NCBI GenBank assembly: GCA_021521415.1
Contig: JAIQDT010004978.1
Coordinates: forward strand, 166,624 to 230,623
DNA length: 64,000 nucleotides
Reading direction: 5' to 3'
Source: Bidens hawaiensis
Taxonomy: Eukaryota > Streptophyta > Magnoliopsida > Asterales > Asteraceae
Positions 8,935 to 19,919 of this stretch are shown here, piece by piece. The position numbers and the translations under genes are program-made. Position 1 is the stretch's first letter. The number at the start of each line of letters is the position of its first letter. Under the pieces are notes generated by a model that was not told the DNA's origin, did no database searches, and was given only the letters and a program-made list of their open reading frames with translations.

Positions 8935-11660
8935 TGTGACAATCGTCAATTCCAGGTTAACTCCGTTAACTCAACTCCGTCAATTCAAACTTTAAGATCG
9001 TTGAATCTATAACGCACACTTCATTACATTTAAACTAGGGTTTAAATGACGCTTAACACTCACTACATGGGTAGTCTTTCGGGATTTGCACCGAAACGCA
9101 AACGAGTTGACGCAAACGATTGATAAATAAACGACAAACGTAAAAACAATAATTATATGATTATTATGTGTTAGGATTATGTGCTATGTGATAATACTAT
9201 GGTCATGTTAACTTATTGTCCAAGTATGATGGAATGTTCTAGAAAAACAACACTTGGAAAGAAGAGGGACTAGAATGTAACTTGATTATTTATAAATATA
9301 ACTTAAACACTAAACCCTAACTATTTTCCCTAACCCTACAACTTCCGATCGGAAGTCTCTTGTTCCCTCTCCACGGCTGCCGTCCACAAAGATCACACAC
9401 ACACACATCAATCAAGAGATTAATCCAAGAACTAGGTGCTAGGAAGGTATACTTGATCATCCCTTACCTCCTTGTTGTGTAATTTTGATGTTTAATGGGT
9501 TGTATGTAAACCCTAAGTAGGCCGATTATATGTATGTATGTGATCAATATGATTCTTGTTAGTTGCATAATAGATTGATAACTAGATTGATGTTGTTGCA
9601 TGATTCATTGTTGTCTTTGATTTGGATTAGATCACAAACCCTAATCTTGTATGTATGGTGTGATTGATATGCATGGATAGTAGTTATAGTGTCTAGAGGG
9701 TTATATGGATGCATGATAGTTCATCGGTTGTGATTATGTTGAGTTTTGATGTGAACAGATTCTGGACAGAATGTATATACGATGTTTAACTGACTGTAAC
9801 GAACTGTAAACGTGAAAATTGATTGAGATTGTGGGTACTGCAGTAAACTAGGTTGAGTCTAGTTTCTATGAAGTATAAATTCGTAATTTTTGGATAAGTG
9901 GAAGTATACTTTTATGATTTTACAAAAACGTGATGCAAAGCTGAGCTGTTAGACCTGCTGTTAGGTTATGTTGTAAATGTTATATCTCATGAACCACGAG
10001 ACCAATTGGGTTGGTTCCACTTCTGGAAGTTGACTCACTGAGTTAGGAACCAAACCCAAGTGGTCTTGCATTTATTGGATTTTTCGTTTAACGGGAATTC
10101 CAAATAACATTCTGTTGCGCATGAATCTGACTGATATGAGTTTACTGTAGTGTTTTGATCATTATGAGCAATCTATATGGAATAAAAAATAAGATAAAAC
10201 ATGTTCTGGAAACCTAAGATATGTATGCTTCTGTGGAAATTTTTGGTGAATTAATTGAGACGTTATAATCGGTGAACTAGTGCAATCTTTCAAGTAGAAA
10301 TTCTGTCATAACGAAACTAGCTGCTGAGTTGTATAGGAATGCATGAAATATGATAGTTTTTATATAATTGTTGTATTTTGACCAAAATACCCTTGCGGGG
10401 AATAGTTGCTAGTTGATTTCCATGAATTGACCAAATTGCCCTTATGGGGAATAATGGTTAGTTAGTCTTTGTTTGTTGACCAAAATGCCCTTACGGGAAT
10501 AATTGCTAATAAGTATGTTATTAATACGTGACACGAAAGTAATTGCTCACTCATGTATCGTATCACAATTGTACTTGTTCAAGTCACACACGATTCACAA
10601 ACGAAACACGAAACATGTTACGTGCATAGGTATTATGTGCCGAGTCTAGAGACTCGTTAAATGTTCCGCTACTTAGAAAATTTCCTTGTTATTTTAGAAC
10701 GCTAGAGAGTTTTCTACGACGCGCATCACTTGGTGATCTAGATCGGATATTCTTCGCAAACAGTGAGTTCACTTACCCCACTCTTAAACTGTTTTCAAAC
10801 GTTTTTCACTTGGGGGAGATAACATACTCCGATAAACATATTTTCTGAGATAAACGCATATGAAAGATTTTGTTATAAATTATATATCACTTGTAAAGGC
10901 TAAGCGGCATACATAACATTTGAAGTCCCACACATCGGACCGGTTAATATTTGGAATAGCGAGTCACTTTTGGGTAGTACTACTGGGTTTGACAAACCCC
11001 ACCCGACGCTAAGCTCAACTGGAGGTTGAGTGGGTGTAAATTTTGGCTAACACTTACCATGGTCTGGAGGACCTGGTGACGGGCACTTGATAAACAGTCA
11101 GCTTCGGTCGCGAACCACTTAGCGATACTTGTTGTATATATTAGCTACCTATCGATATATAATTTGACATAACACTATCTGGTAATGCAAAACACTTAAA
11201 CGCTGTAACGTGGTTACACACTCAAACGCCGTAACGGGGTTACGCAACACTTAAACGCTGTAACGTGGTTACACACTCAAACGTCGTAACGGGGTTACGC
11301 AACATTTAAACATCGTAACGAGGTTACGCAAAACGCTAAACAATTTACCTTATTTAACTTGTGAACTCACCAACCTTGTGTTGACACTTTTAGTATGTTA
11401 TTCTCAGGTAGCCGAGGCGGGCGCGCGGTTTAGGAGCATGCATTAATGAAAACACTTTTATTCTGCAAACTTAATTTTAACAGTTACATTTGGTTTTAAG
11501 TCGTCCTGCGTGACGCAACTTTTGAATTAAGGTTTTACGCTTCCGCATTTACTTTCATTTAAACGTTTTTCTTTGGTTTAGTTATAACTAATGAATCCGA
11601 TCCTGCCAGTTCACACCCTCTGACGGTAAAACTCCGTTAGTGGATTTTGAGGGTGTGACA
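8935..11660 (+). repeat. 3' LTR of gypsy element 1 (2726 bp)
   Basis: Same length as the 5' LTR, starting TGTGACA after the polypurine tract and ending TGTGACA before the TSD TGTAT (11661-11665). Only four substitutions against the 5' LTR are visible, about 0.15 percent. All LTR sub-features (TATA, tandem repeats, intron-like signals) are repeated here. Confidence 0.95.
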
Positions 11661-12766
11661 TGTATGGTCTACATCAAGCCCCGAGAGCTTGGTATGGCAC
11701 GCTTGCCGACCATCTGACTACTAATGGCTTCAAACGAGGAACTGTTGACTGCACTTTATTTCATAAAACTGTTGGTGATGATCTTCTTCTAATCCAGATT
11801 TATGTTGATGATATTATTTTTGGGTCTACAAACGACACATTGTGTAAGGAGTTCGAGAAGACCATGCAAACAAAGTTCGAGATGAGCTCGATGGGAGAGA
11901 TGAATTTCTTTTTAGGGTTGCAGGTTCACCAGTCTGCTCACGGAATTTTTATTCACCAGACTAAGTATGTGAATGACGTCTTGAGCCGATTCAAGATTTC
12001 TTCCGGAAAAATCCCTTCTACTCCTCTTCCAGTAGGGCACAATTTATCACCGGATGAATTGGAGGATTCCTCCGTTGATCCTACTCTATTTCGTGCCATG
12101 ATCGGTTCTTTAATGTATTTAACGGCTTCTCGCTCTGATATTATGTTTGCTGTTTGTCTTTGTGCTAGGTACCAAGCTAGTCCCCGAGTGACTCACCTGG
12201 CAGCGGTCAAGCGTATTTTGAAACATCTACGGGGAAATCCAGACATTGGGTTGTGGTACTCCAAGGATAATACTTTCGATCTTACCGCCTACTCAGACTT
12301 AGACTATGGAGGATGCAAGATCAATTTCAAATCAACGACTGCAGGATGTCAATTCTTAGGAAACCGGCTTGTTTCCTGGCAGTGTAAGAAGCAGACAACG
12401 GTCTCCACTTCAACCGCCGAAGCTTAGTATGTTGCAGCCTCGAGTTGTTGTTCCCAGGTTTTGTGGATACAACAACATCTTCGCGACTATGGTTTGAAGT
12501 TTCTTACTACTCCTATTTTGATTGATAATTCTGCTGCTATTAGTATCACCAAGAATCCCGTACAACATTCTAAAACGAAACATATCGAAATTCGATATCA
12601 TTTTATACGGGATTGTTATGAAAAGAAATTAATTGATCTTGAGAAAGTACATACTGATTTTCAAAAAGCCGATCTGTTTACTAAAGCTTTTGACAAAACG
12701 CGTTTTAAATTTTTGCTTAATTTAAACGGATTGAAGACCCTCGCTGATATCCTTAAACAAGGTTGA
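11661..12766 (+). pseudogene. pol: Sirevirus pol, RT C-terminal half and RNase H, with one nonsense codon
   Basis: The frame that stopped at 310 resumes here. It carries the RT catalytic YVDD at 11801-11812, the LGLQVHQ region, the tether (SRSDIMFAV) and RNase H (AYSDLDYGG, TTVSTSTAEA). TAG at 12425-12427 replaces the Glu codon expected after TAEA, and the same frame then runs on to 12766 (DNSAA, KTKHIEIRYHFIRD, KADLFTKAFD). Apart from this stop and the gypsy insertion the domain looks intact, so inactivation is young. The minus-strand homologue at 24472-25486 is far more damaged. ATG-initiated pieces at 11660 and 12461 are internal methionines, not gene starts. Confidence 0.9.
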
Positions 12767-15700
12767 CTATCTTTATTTTCTGTCATTTCTTTCTTTTAAA
12801 ATTTATTTTGGTTTTAGGGGGTGAAAATCTAGAAAAATACAAAAAGAGTGTGTTTTCGTTTGTATAGATAAAATCCAAAAACATTAAATTTTTCAAAATT
12901 CAAAAATATTGTGATTTCTGTTCTTTAATGTTTTTCCTTTTAATATTTAGAAAAACCAAAAACATTTTAAAATTTTGAAAAACCAAAAAGAATGTGATTT
13001 ATGTTTTGTACAGAAAAATTCAAAAATCCAAAAAGATTGTGAAGTTTATTTTGTTTATAAGAAAATTGAAAAAGACAAAAATATTGTGTTTTTAAAGTTT
13101 GTACAGAGAAAAACCAAAAAGATTTTTGCAGAAGTTTTTAGATTATTTTCTCGCTGAAAATTACGTCGGTTATTTAAGTTTATGAAGCATGCTTGCATGT
13201 CTTGGTCCTATATTCACTCGTGAATTGAAGGTTAGCCATTTATTTATTTACTTAAGTTAACTGGGGCGATTAAATTTATCTTTTCTTTATTTTATGCTCC
13301 TCAAAATTTTTGAGTTTTTGAAGTAAAAAGAGAACATGATAGTACATTGTTTATCTTGACCCCAAGTTCAGCAAAAAGTAAGCTTAAAAGACTGTGTGCT
13401 TAATTGCATTGGTGCATTGGTAGGTCTTAAAACAACCAAGTAGAGTAAAGTATGTGATATAAACATAAAGAAACGCCAAATTGAAATGGGTGTTAGTCTC
13501 AAGCAAAAGTCTCGGTGAGGATGGCAGAAATGTAATAACCAGTCATACTCAAGCCTTATATTTGTTGATCACCAAAAACAAAATAAAGCAAATAACAAGC
13601 GTTAAGATTCTGGACACTGTGAGTCTTTATGCGGCTTAACCATCTGGGTATTCATAAGCATGAATATTTCACTCGCCTTTAGAGCAAACCCAAAGTCATT
13701 AAACTTGATCACCGCTGTACTTCGTACAATTTAAATTACTGACTTGATCAAAATCCGCTGTTAGTCATACAATTGTTCCTCCCTTGCGTGCGTCTTAATA
13801 CCATTAAGAAACGGACCCTAGGGGATACAATGTATGTAAGCCGACAGATGGACTCGTGCATACTCACTCGCAGTAAAGGAAACTTGATGCATTGCTCAAA
13901 ATTTCTACAATTGGTATCAAAATTTTTGATCAACAATATAATGGTTTAAGTCAAGTTGGGGTGATTTGGCAAAAATCAAATTAAACTTGAACCGAGATTA
14001 GAGGCTGATAGTTTCTGATATTCTGTGCTTTAATTGAACAATTTTAATCATATCACAAAAATACTTGAATGTGTGTTATTAGATTTATGTGGACAACAAT
14101 ACCAATGACCGACTTATCGCCAATCATAATATCGCTAAAATATAAAACTGTGATGGAAGGGCAATTTAGTCAATATGATTCTCTGCTCAAGCTCAACAAA
14201 ATTACAAAAATATGTACTGATAAAATCATTGAAAAACACAAAAAGATGTTCTATTTTAAAGGATTGGATATTTTTCTGTAAATACATTCTTTAATTCTTT
14301 AAATTTTTACAAAATACCAAAAATATTTTCGTCTTCTTTATACAAAATACTTAAATAAATATTTTTTTGTTATGTTTCGGAAATCTGAAACATTTTTTTT
14401 AACGTATCTGGTTGTCGGGATAAAAGGATTTCTCAATAATTTAATTATTTATTTAATTCTTTTTATTATTTATTTAATTCATTAATTTATTCAATTTATT
14501 TATTTAATTTAAAATTAAATAAAAGAGTTTAATTCGCTAAACTCCAATTCGTTATGTATGGAAAACGAACCAGATGATTCTCTAGCGAACTAGCTTCTGG
14601 TTCGCCAACCTAATTCGCTTCCGCACTCTGTAACGAATCATCCCTTCGTTATGCATATTTAACAAATCATGACACGAATCATGTCTTGATTCGCTACCTT
14701 TAATTTAACGAATCACGTAGCGATTCGCCAACATAAGGTAACGAATGAGTTAGCGAATGGGCTTATTCGCTAGCCTTAAGTTAAACGAATCGTCTGATTC
14801 GTACAAGTGTACCTAGGGTTTTGTGCACTGATATATAAGACAAGAAAACGTATAGTATTCCACTGTTCGCCTTCTTTCTTCTTCTTTAAGCAACCCTGTT
14901 CAAATTTTTCTCTGAAATCTTGATTCCTTGTTTGGATATTTCAAAGATCTATTTGCGTTACTAAGGTATAGCCGATCTTGGCGATATCATTTTCGTTAAT
15001 AATGGCTGTGTGTTGATAGTTAAATTATGTAATTTCATGAGTTTAAGGGTTTTGAATTTTTTGAAACCCATTTGTGTATAATTTATGTTCATAATTGTAT
15101 GATTTTGTTGTCATTATGATCGGATTCACATTCCGATACCCATGGTTGGCTTCAATCATGATTTGATTGTTGTTTGCTGGGTTAATTATTGTTTTGTGTT
15201 ATTTGGTGTTTACTGTTGGTTCGTTTAACCCTCAGTACATCTAGGTATTGAGTCTCAATCTCAACCACCTAAGCTTACTAGTGTGATTCAGAGCTCAACG
15301 AGCTGATTATCCTGATGTTTCAACGATAGTTATGATCCAATTGTATCTGGGTTTACCATGTTGACTATTGTTGTTCATTCGAATTTTGACTTTGACTTTG
15401 TGAAGTCAAAGATTAAGTCTTATTTATGACCATTCGTTAGTCTTAGCGAATTGGAACTGTTTCGTGTCCAATTCGTTAAGATTTCACACGAACTAGCTAA
15501 GCGAATAAGATGTTACACGAATCAGAGTTTGATTCGCTTAAAATATAACGAACTAGAGTTTAGTTCGTTAAAATTAATTAGTGATTCGCTAGGTTTAGTT
15601 CGTTAAGTTATTTACTTGATAGCGAATCGCCTGATTCGTTATCTTTGTATAACGAATCAGTGTGATTCTTAACGAATGACATTTTTTTTAAAAAAAAAAT

Positions 15701-15855
15701 AAAAAAATAAAAAAAAAATTCTGAATAATTTTAATATTCATTTAATTTAATTAAAGGATTTAAATCGTCTAATTTATGTAAATAACTTAATTCCACATTT
15801 TTCAGATTATATATTGAAATCTATTCTCATATTCATTTTTATTTATACAGTAAAC
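12767..15855 (+). other. Sirevirus pol to env-like spacer (3.1 kb), non-coding, palindrome-rich
   Basis: There is no convincing ORF. The first 400 bp are A-rich with repeated AAAAATTCAAAAA/TTGTGA motifs. The block 13500-14290 has a clear reverse-complement homologue in the minus-strand Sirevirus (about 23330-23950), so the spacer is an element feature, not random filler. From about 14520 and again from 15420 the sequence is packed with TTCGYTA/TARCGAA and GAATC/GATTC motifs. Small perfect hairpins occur at 14751-14772 and 14785-14802, and a near-perfect one at 15618-15643. The end (TTTATTTATACAG, AG at 15849-15850) resembles a splice acceptor just before the env-like ATG. Confidence 0.75.
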
Positions 15856-18800
15856 ATGGCTGATCAAGAACAACCTCCACAAGGACAACCACAACAACCA
15901 GATCAACAAGCTGAAATGATTTTATTACCGTTTGATAAGAAGCACAACATCTGTGCTTATGTTGAGCAAGACGTGACTGATTTGAGAACGTTTGGAGCTA
16001 TGTTGACCTTCTTACGACGTTCGAAGATACATTATGCAGTCACTGCTAAACCTAAAGTGTATCTTAGTTTAATCAGGCAGTTTTGGAACACGGCAGAATT
16101 CGTTGAGGAAAATAATTGGGTTCGAGCTACAATTAATCATAACCCTATTACGATTGATGTTGAGGTCATTCGTCGGGTACTTCAATTTGACGATAGTGAT
16201 GATTACCCGAGTGAATTTGACAGGACGTTGGTTAGGGGTCTATTCTCACGATTAAATTATGGGGGTGTTATTCGTCGGTCTATGTTGAACAAGAATGGGT
16301 TGTGTCCACCATACAAGTATCTGCTGCATGTTTTGCTTCACTGTATGAGTGGACGTCGCGGTGGTTTTGAGAATGTAGATTAAGTTTACAATCGGCGTTT
16401 GTTGCACTAATCCTAAACAAGCCATTCAACTACTCAGAACTTATCTTTGATCATCTGAAAGAGCAAGTTCAACAAACTCTACCGTCGAAGAAGTTCTTAA
16501 TGTATCCACGCTTTTTACAGCTAATTATTCAGGATCTAATACCGAATTTGGTGATTGACCGATCGTTGGTGAACGATGTTCTTGATATGGAACATATGAA
16601 AGCTGAAACAGTGCATCGTATGTTATTCTATCGAAAAGACAAGCCACAGGATAAACGGATGATTGGTCATATAATCAATCCGGATTTCGTATGTCCTAAT
16701 GAGCGCTGGATCCATGATGATTCGGATTTCGAGCAAGAAGGGGGAGAAGGTGGGAACAATGATGGTGGAGATGATGATGGTGACAATGATTATAATAATG
16801 GTAATGGTGGATCTAGTGAACGAGCTCTGAAAGAACAACAAGATGCAGTCGATGCTGCCCTACCTGCCACCATGAAAGCTCAGCTAGAAAGAAAACGAAA
16901 AGGGAAAGCTGTAGCTACTGGTGAACCATCGAAGAAGCCCCGTGTGTCTGCTGGGGCTGGGGTAATTATTGGAACTCCACCACCACGTCAATCAACTACT
17001 CAAAGCTCGGCGGTGCCGCTAACAACTAGCACTCCGAGGCTTACCTTGACAACGAAGATGGTGTCACATGATTGGCTCGATCTTATTCCTCAAATGGCGT
17101 TGACCGAGATACCAAGGCCTCCTGCTGTGCTGTCTACAGTATCTTCCATCACATCAATGAGACCTCCTCCTCTGCCAACAACTACTCCTCCTCCATCTCC
17201 ACCAAGTGATGTATCTTTTATGAGGATTACTCGACCTCAAGGACCTGTTCAACCTGTTCATCCATCCGTATACAACTTGCCACCAAGTCGTCAAACTGAA
17301 ATGCTGCTAAATCTGCTACATTTATACGAAAATCAAATGGCAGCTAATCGACAAACTCAAGAACGACTCATGGAGAATCAACGAAAAATGATGAGTTATA
17401 TTTCTTTCTGTCAGAAGGAGACTAAGTCGTTACGTACAATTGTTGAGTCTCAGGGGGTGAAATTAAACGAACAAGAAGAGTTAATTTTACAATTAACTTG
17501 TAAAGAAGATGCCCTCAAGAAACTCAAAAATGACGATGATGACCCTTACGAATCTGATGCAGGAGGTGAGCCTAAACAATCGCATGGTTCATCCTCTGGT
17601 GCAGGTGTTAGTGGCGCTGATGATTCTAACAAGCAGATAATTATCTATCAAGATCCAACAGCTGCCGAGCTAATTGAAATGATTGAGGCTAACACGGTGA
17701 TATTTATTGATGGATCAGGAGTGGCTAGAAGTGTGGTGAACAGAGATGAGATACAGGTCGGTGAGTTTGTGGTTAAATCTTTGACACGGGAGCAGATTTC
17801 GATTCTGCTTGGGTTGAATGACGATCAGTTGACTGCTTTAGAGACTGAGCCCGATGTCGAAGTGATCAATGAGGATGAAATGGAATTTGATCCGTTATTT
17901 ATGGGTACAAATTTTATTTATGAGAACGAGGAGATTGAGATGGAGGATGTGACAGCTGAAGAGTACTCGGACTTGTATCAACACGCAAACGTTGATCAAG
18001 GTGCTCCGGTATTTCATGAAGACGTAATTAAAGAGACTGAGGATGAACTGGAGAAGATTATGCAGCGAACAGTTCCCTCACTCAAAGAAGTGACTGATAA
18101 TGACATTGAAAGATGGTTCAAACATCAGAAAGTGGGTAAGATCATCAGTGCTTATCGGTATGTTGATCAAGATAGAAAGGATACCGCTGCTGCTTGGATT
18201 GAGGCAAATCAGGTGACTACCTTCAAGACTGTTTCTAAGGTACATGGTGATATTGTCTCCTGGCTCTATGATTCAGACCTGTTGGTGCATAATGTCAGTA
18301 GTTCATAGTCTAGTGTCTGTAATCGAGTCTGTAATGATTAATTATGTTTTATATGTCTTAAGCGAAGTTACTAACAAGTTCGCTGTTTAGGCGAACTTGT
18401 TAATCAAGCGAAGTTATGGACAACTTCGCCTGAACATGCCAGGCGAAGTTGTCGTGTATTTATATAGGTTACGGCTTAGCTTAGAAAAAGAGTTCGTGTG
18501 ATCATTATCGAAGTTACGAGAGCTGTAACGTGAGGACGAGAGTTCGTGTCTGTAATAGTGATATTGTATCACGTGTTTTGGTTATAATATAACGTGTTTG
18601 TTTATCGTATCGTGTTTGATCTATTCGTGTCTTCTACGCTCGTAACGACCTACGCAGGGATTCCGCACCTACGTAGATCGAGATATCCCGTGCAGATCCA
18701 TCCAGGGAACCTACAAGACCTTAAGGTATGTATTGTTAAATGGAAAACGGGTGTCCAGTATTACGAGAGGATAATGAATGTTTTAACTCTACCGCGTTGG

Positions 18801-19318
18801 GATGTACGTACCCTCGCGAGACGTCCATTTATCAATCGTGGGAATCACCGAACGGCTGAGTGGTTTCATCAACACTTACTGTTCGAGGTCAATCATGGCT
18901 TCAAAATATTCAAGCCCCAGGTTCCAAGACGTAAACGCATTGACGAGATTGATCCAAGGACCGGCTGGAAGAAACTTGTCTTGAAAGTGAAGCCGCCAAA
19001 GATAATGAAAAAGGTTCCTGTGAAGACAATGCCTCAAGATATTATCTGTCTTTCAACCGTTGGTACTATGACAATCGTACTAGCGAGGCCGTTATTGTTT
19101 GTGGTCGAGGACTACAGACCGAGCTCATCAAGATAATCGACCCGATGTGGTTGGTTAATTTATCAGAGACTGACAACGACGTGTTATACAGGAAGCAGAT
19201 TTTGTTTGAACGCCAAGAAGATTACGACCTGGCTATGCAATTCCAACGAGTTGTTCGTGTGTGTCACGAAAATGGAATTCATAGTTGCAGAGACTGGCTG
19301 TCCAAGCGCTTCAAATAA
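15856..19318 (+). pseudogene. Sirevirus env-like third ORF, frameshifted
   Basis: A long sense-strand ORF follows the spacer, in the position of the Sirevirus env-like gene. Segment 1 (15856-about 16370) begins MADQEQPPQG and holds a compact N-terminal domain (KPKVYLSLIRQFWN). A 1-bp loss near 16369-16371, shown by comparison with the minus-strand copy, shifts the frame; the continuation to 18308 contains an Asp/Gly-rich acidic stretch, a basic KRKGKAVATGEPSKKPR patch, a Pro-rich block and a coiled-coil-like stretch (about 17300-17530). After a hairpin zone a third part, 18594-19318 with a further frame change near 19040-19060, encodes the C-terminus. I chose ATG 15856 because the upstream in-frame ATG (15814) only adds a hydrophobic stretch read from a T-rich tract. 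There is no clear signal peptide or membrane anchor. 'Env-like' is a positional name; function is unknown. Confidence 0.75.
18373..18451. repeat. Two strong hairpins between env-like segments
   Basis: Hairpin 1: 11-bp perfect arms AACAAGTTCGC (18373-18383) and GCGAACTTGTT (18391-18401), loop 7. Hairpin 2: 11-bp perfect arms CAACTTCGCCT (18421-18431) and AGGCGAAGTTG (18441-18451), loop 9. Both are built on the GTTCGC/GCGAAC or CTTCGC/GCGAAG core that recurs in the LTR palindromes. Confidence 0.9.
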
Positions 19319-19338
19319 GTTAAAGACAAAGAGCTCAA

Positions 19339-19352
19339 GACGAGGGGGTGTC
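19339..19352 (+). promoter_or_regulatory. Polypurine tract of the plus-strand Sirevirus
   Basis: GACGAGGGGGTGTC stands 20 bp after the env-like stop and directly before the LTR start TGTTAG. It would prime plus-strand DNA synthesis. Confidence 0.75.
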
Positions 19353-19462
19353 TGTTAGTGCACGGTTTTGCGTCTAGAGTCTTTGTATTTATCGTTAATG
19401 TATATTTGATGATTTATGTAATATTTAATGTTTATTTTGAACTAGTTCGTTAAGTTTAAGTC

Positions 19463-19662
19463 TAGTTCGCTAGGGTTGTTAGCGAACTAAGGCTAGTTCG
19501 TTAAGGTTAAGTCTAGTTCGCTAGAGATGTTAGCGAACTAAGACATTATTATGTATTCCCTCCTGATTCGTTAGGGGATGTTAACGAATCAGGAGGCGGT
19601 TCGTTATGATAAATTATATAACGAAGGGGAAGCTGGTTCGCTAGGGGATGTTAGCGAACCAG
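19463..19662. repeat. Four tandem perfect palindromes in Sirevirus U3
   Basis: Stem pairs: 19463-19472/19480-19489 (10 bp), 19514-19523/19531-19540 (10 bp), 19559-19573/19582-19596 (15 bp), 19633-19643/19652-19662 (11 bp). Loops are 7 or 8 bases, and two of them are the same GGGGATGT. All stems end in TTCG(C/T)TA at the loop side. The last stem lies 8 bp before the TATA box. Confidence 0.92.
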
Positions 19663-19670
19663 GTCGCCTT

Positions 19671-19679
19671 CTATATATA
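19671..19679 (+). promoter_or_regulatory. TATA box of the plus-strand Sirevirus LTR
   Basis: CTATATATA lies 8 bp after the fourth palindrome and about 250 bp from the LTR end. The minus-strand Sirevirus LTR has the same arrangement (box at 31582-31590, read on the minus strand). Confidence 0.65.
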
Positions 19680-19919
19680 GTGAACAACTGTTCACTTGTA
19701 ATTAAGTTTTTGAGAAAAAGTTTTGGAGAGTAATAACATTATTCAGAAAAGATACTCTCTCTCTCAAGCTTCATATTAACGTTATTGATAATATATACAC
19801 ATATACATAACATTAAATCAAGGGTAATTATGAGATAGATCTGTAACAGTGGTAATTGAATAATTAACAGATCTGTGATCTGTGTTATTGTTATCGACTG
19901 CTAGATCCGGGAACCAACA

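Larger units (their letters stand above)
311..11660 (+). mobile_element. Gypsy element 1: complete Tekay/Del-type chromovirus, 11,350 bp
   Basis: A full Ty3/gypsy element: 5' LTR 311-3036, tRNA-Met-type PBS at 3040, an extra ORF at 3214-3942, gag-pol 4196-8800, polypurine tract ending at 8934, 3' LTR 8935-11660, and a matching TSD. The polyprotein order gag, protease, RT, RNase H, integrase, chromodomain is that of plant chromoviruses; the long LTRs and single-frame gag-pol suit the Tekay/Del clade. The two LTRs have equal length (2726 bp) and show only four substitutions by eye: 1180/9804, 1394/10018, 1912/10536 and 2515/11139. It is the youngest insertion in the window and may have been active recently. 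It lies in the same orientation as the copia element it interrupts. Confidence 0.95.
1..19919 (+). mobile_element. Plus-strand Sirevirus-type Ty1/copia element, 5' part outside window
   Basis: The element enters the window inside its reverse transcriptase and ends with its 3' LTR at 19919. The order seen is RT, RNase H, a 3 kb AT-rich spacer, an env-like third ORF, a polypurine tract and the LTR. Copia elements with a long third ORF after pol are the Sirevirus (SIRE/Maximus) lineage; that assignment is family knowledge. Gypsy element 1 splits the RT at 310/11661. Immediately after 19919 the minus-strand env-like ORF of another Sirevirus begins mid-gene, so this copy sits inside that older one. 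Its left LTR and the second TSD copy (19920-19924, ATATT, would be one) lie outside the window. Confidence 0.85.
19353..19919 (+). repeat. 3' LTR of the plus-strand Sirevirus (567 bp)
   Basis: Starts TGTTAGTGCACGG after the polypurine tract and ends GGGAACCAACA. The right border is fixed because the next bases continue the reading of the minus-strand env-like gene. U3 holds four stacked palindromes (19463-19662) and a TATA box; U5 is AT-rich with a CT run. No second LTR is in the window to measure age. Confidence 0.85.

Noticed and set aside
12975..13157. Lys-rich ORF of 60 codons in the Sirevirus spacer
   Set aside because: Low-complexity AAAAATTCAAAAA-type DNA; no counterpart in the minus-strand element.
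14069..14281. Seventy-codon ORF in the Sirevirus spacer
   Set aside because: The homologous block near 23350-23480 does not keep the frame, so it is probably not coding.
15814..15855. Hydrophobic N-terminal stretch that looks like a signal peptide on the env-like ORF
   Set aside because: The bases are a T-rich tract ending in CAG directly before the second ATG, and the minus-strand copy begins at the equivalent of the second ATG. Better read as an acceptor region.
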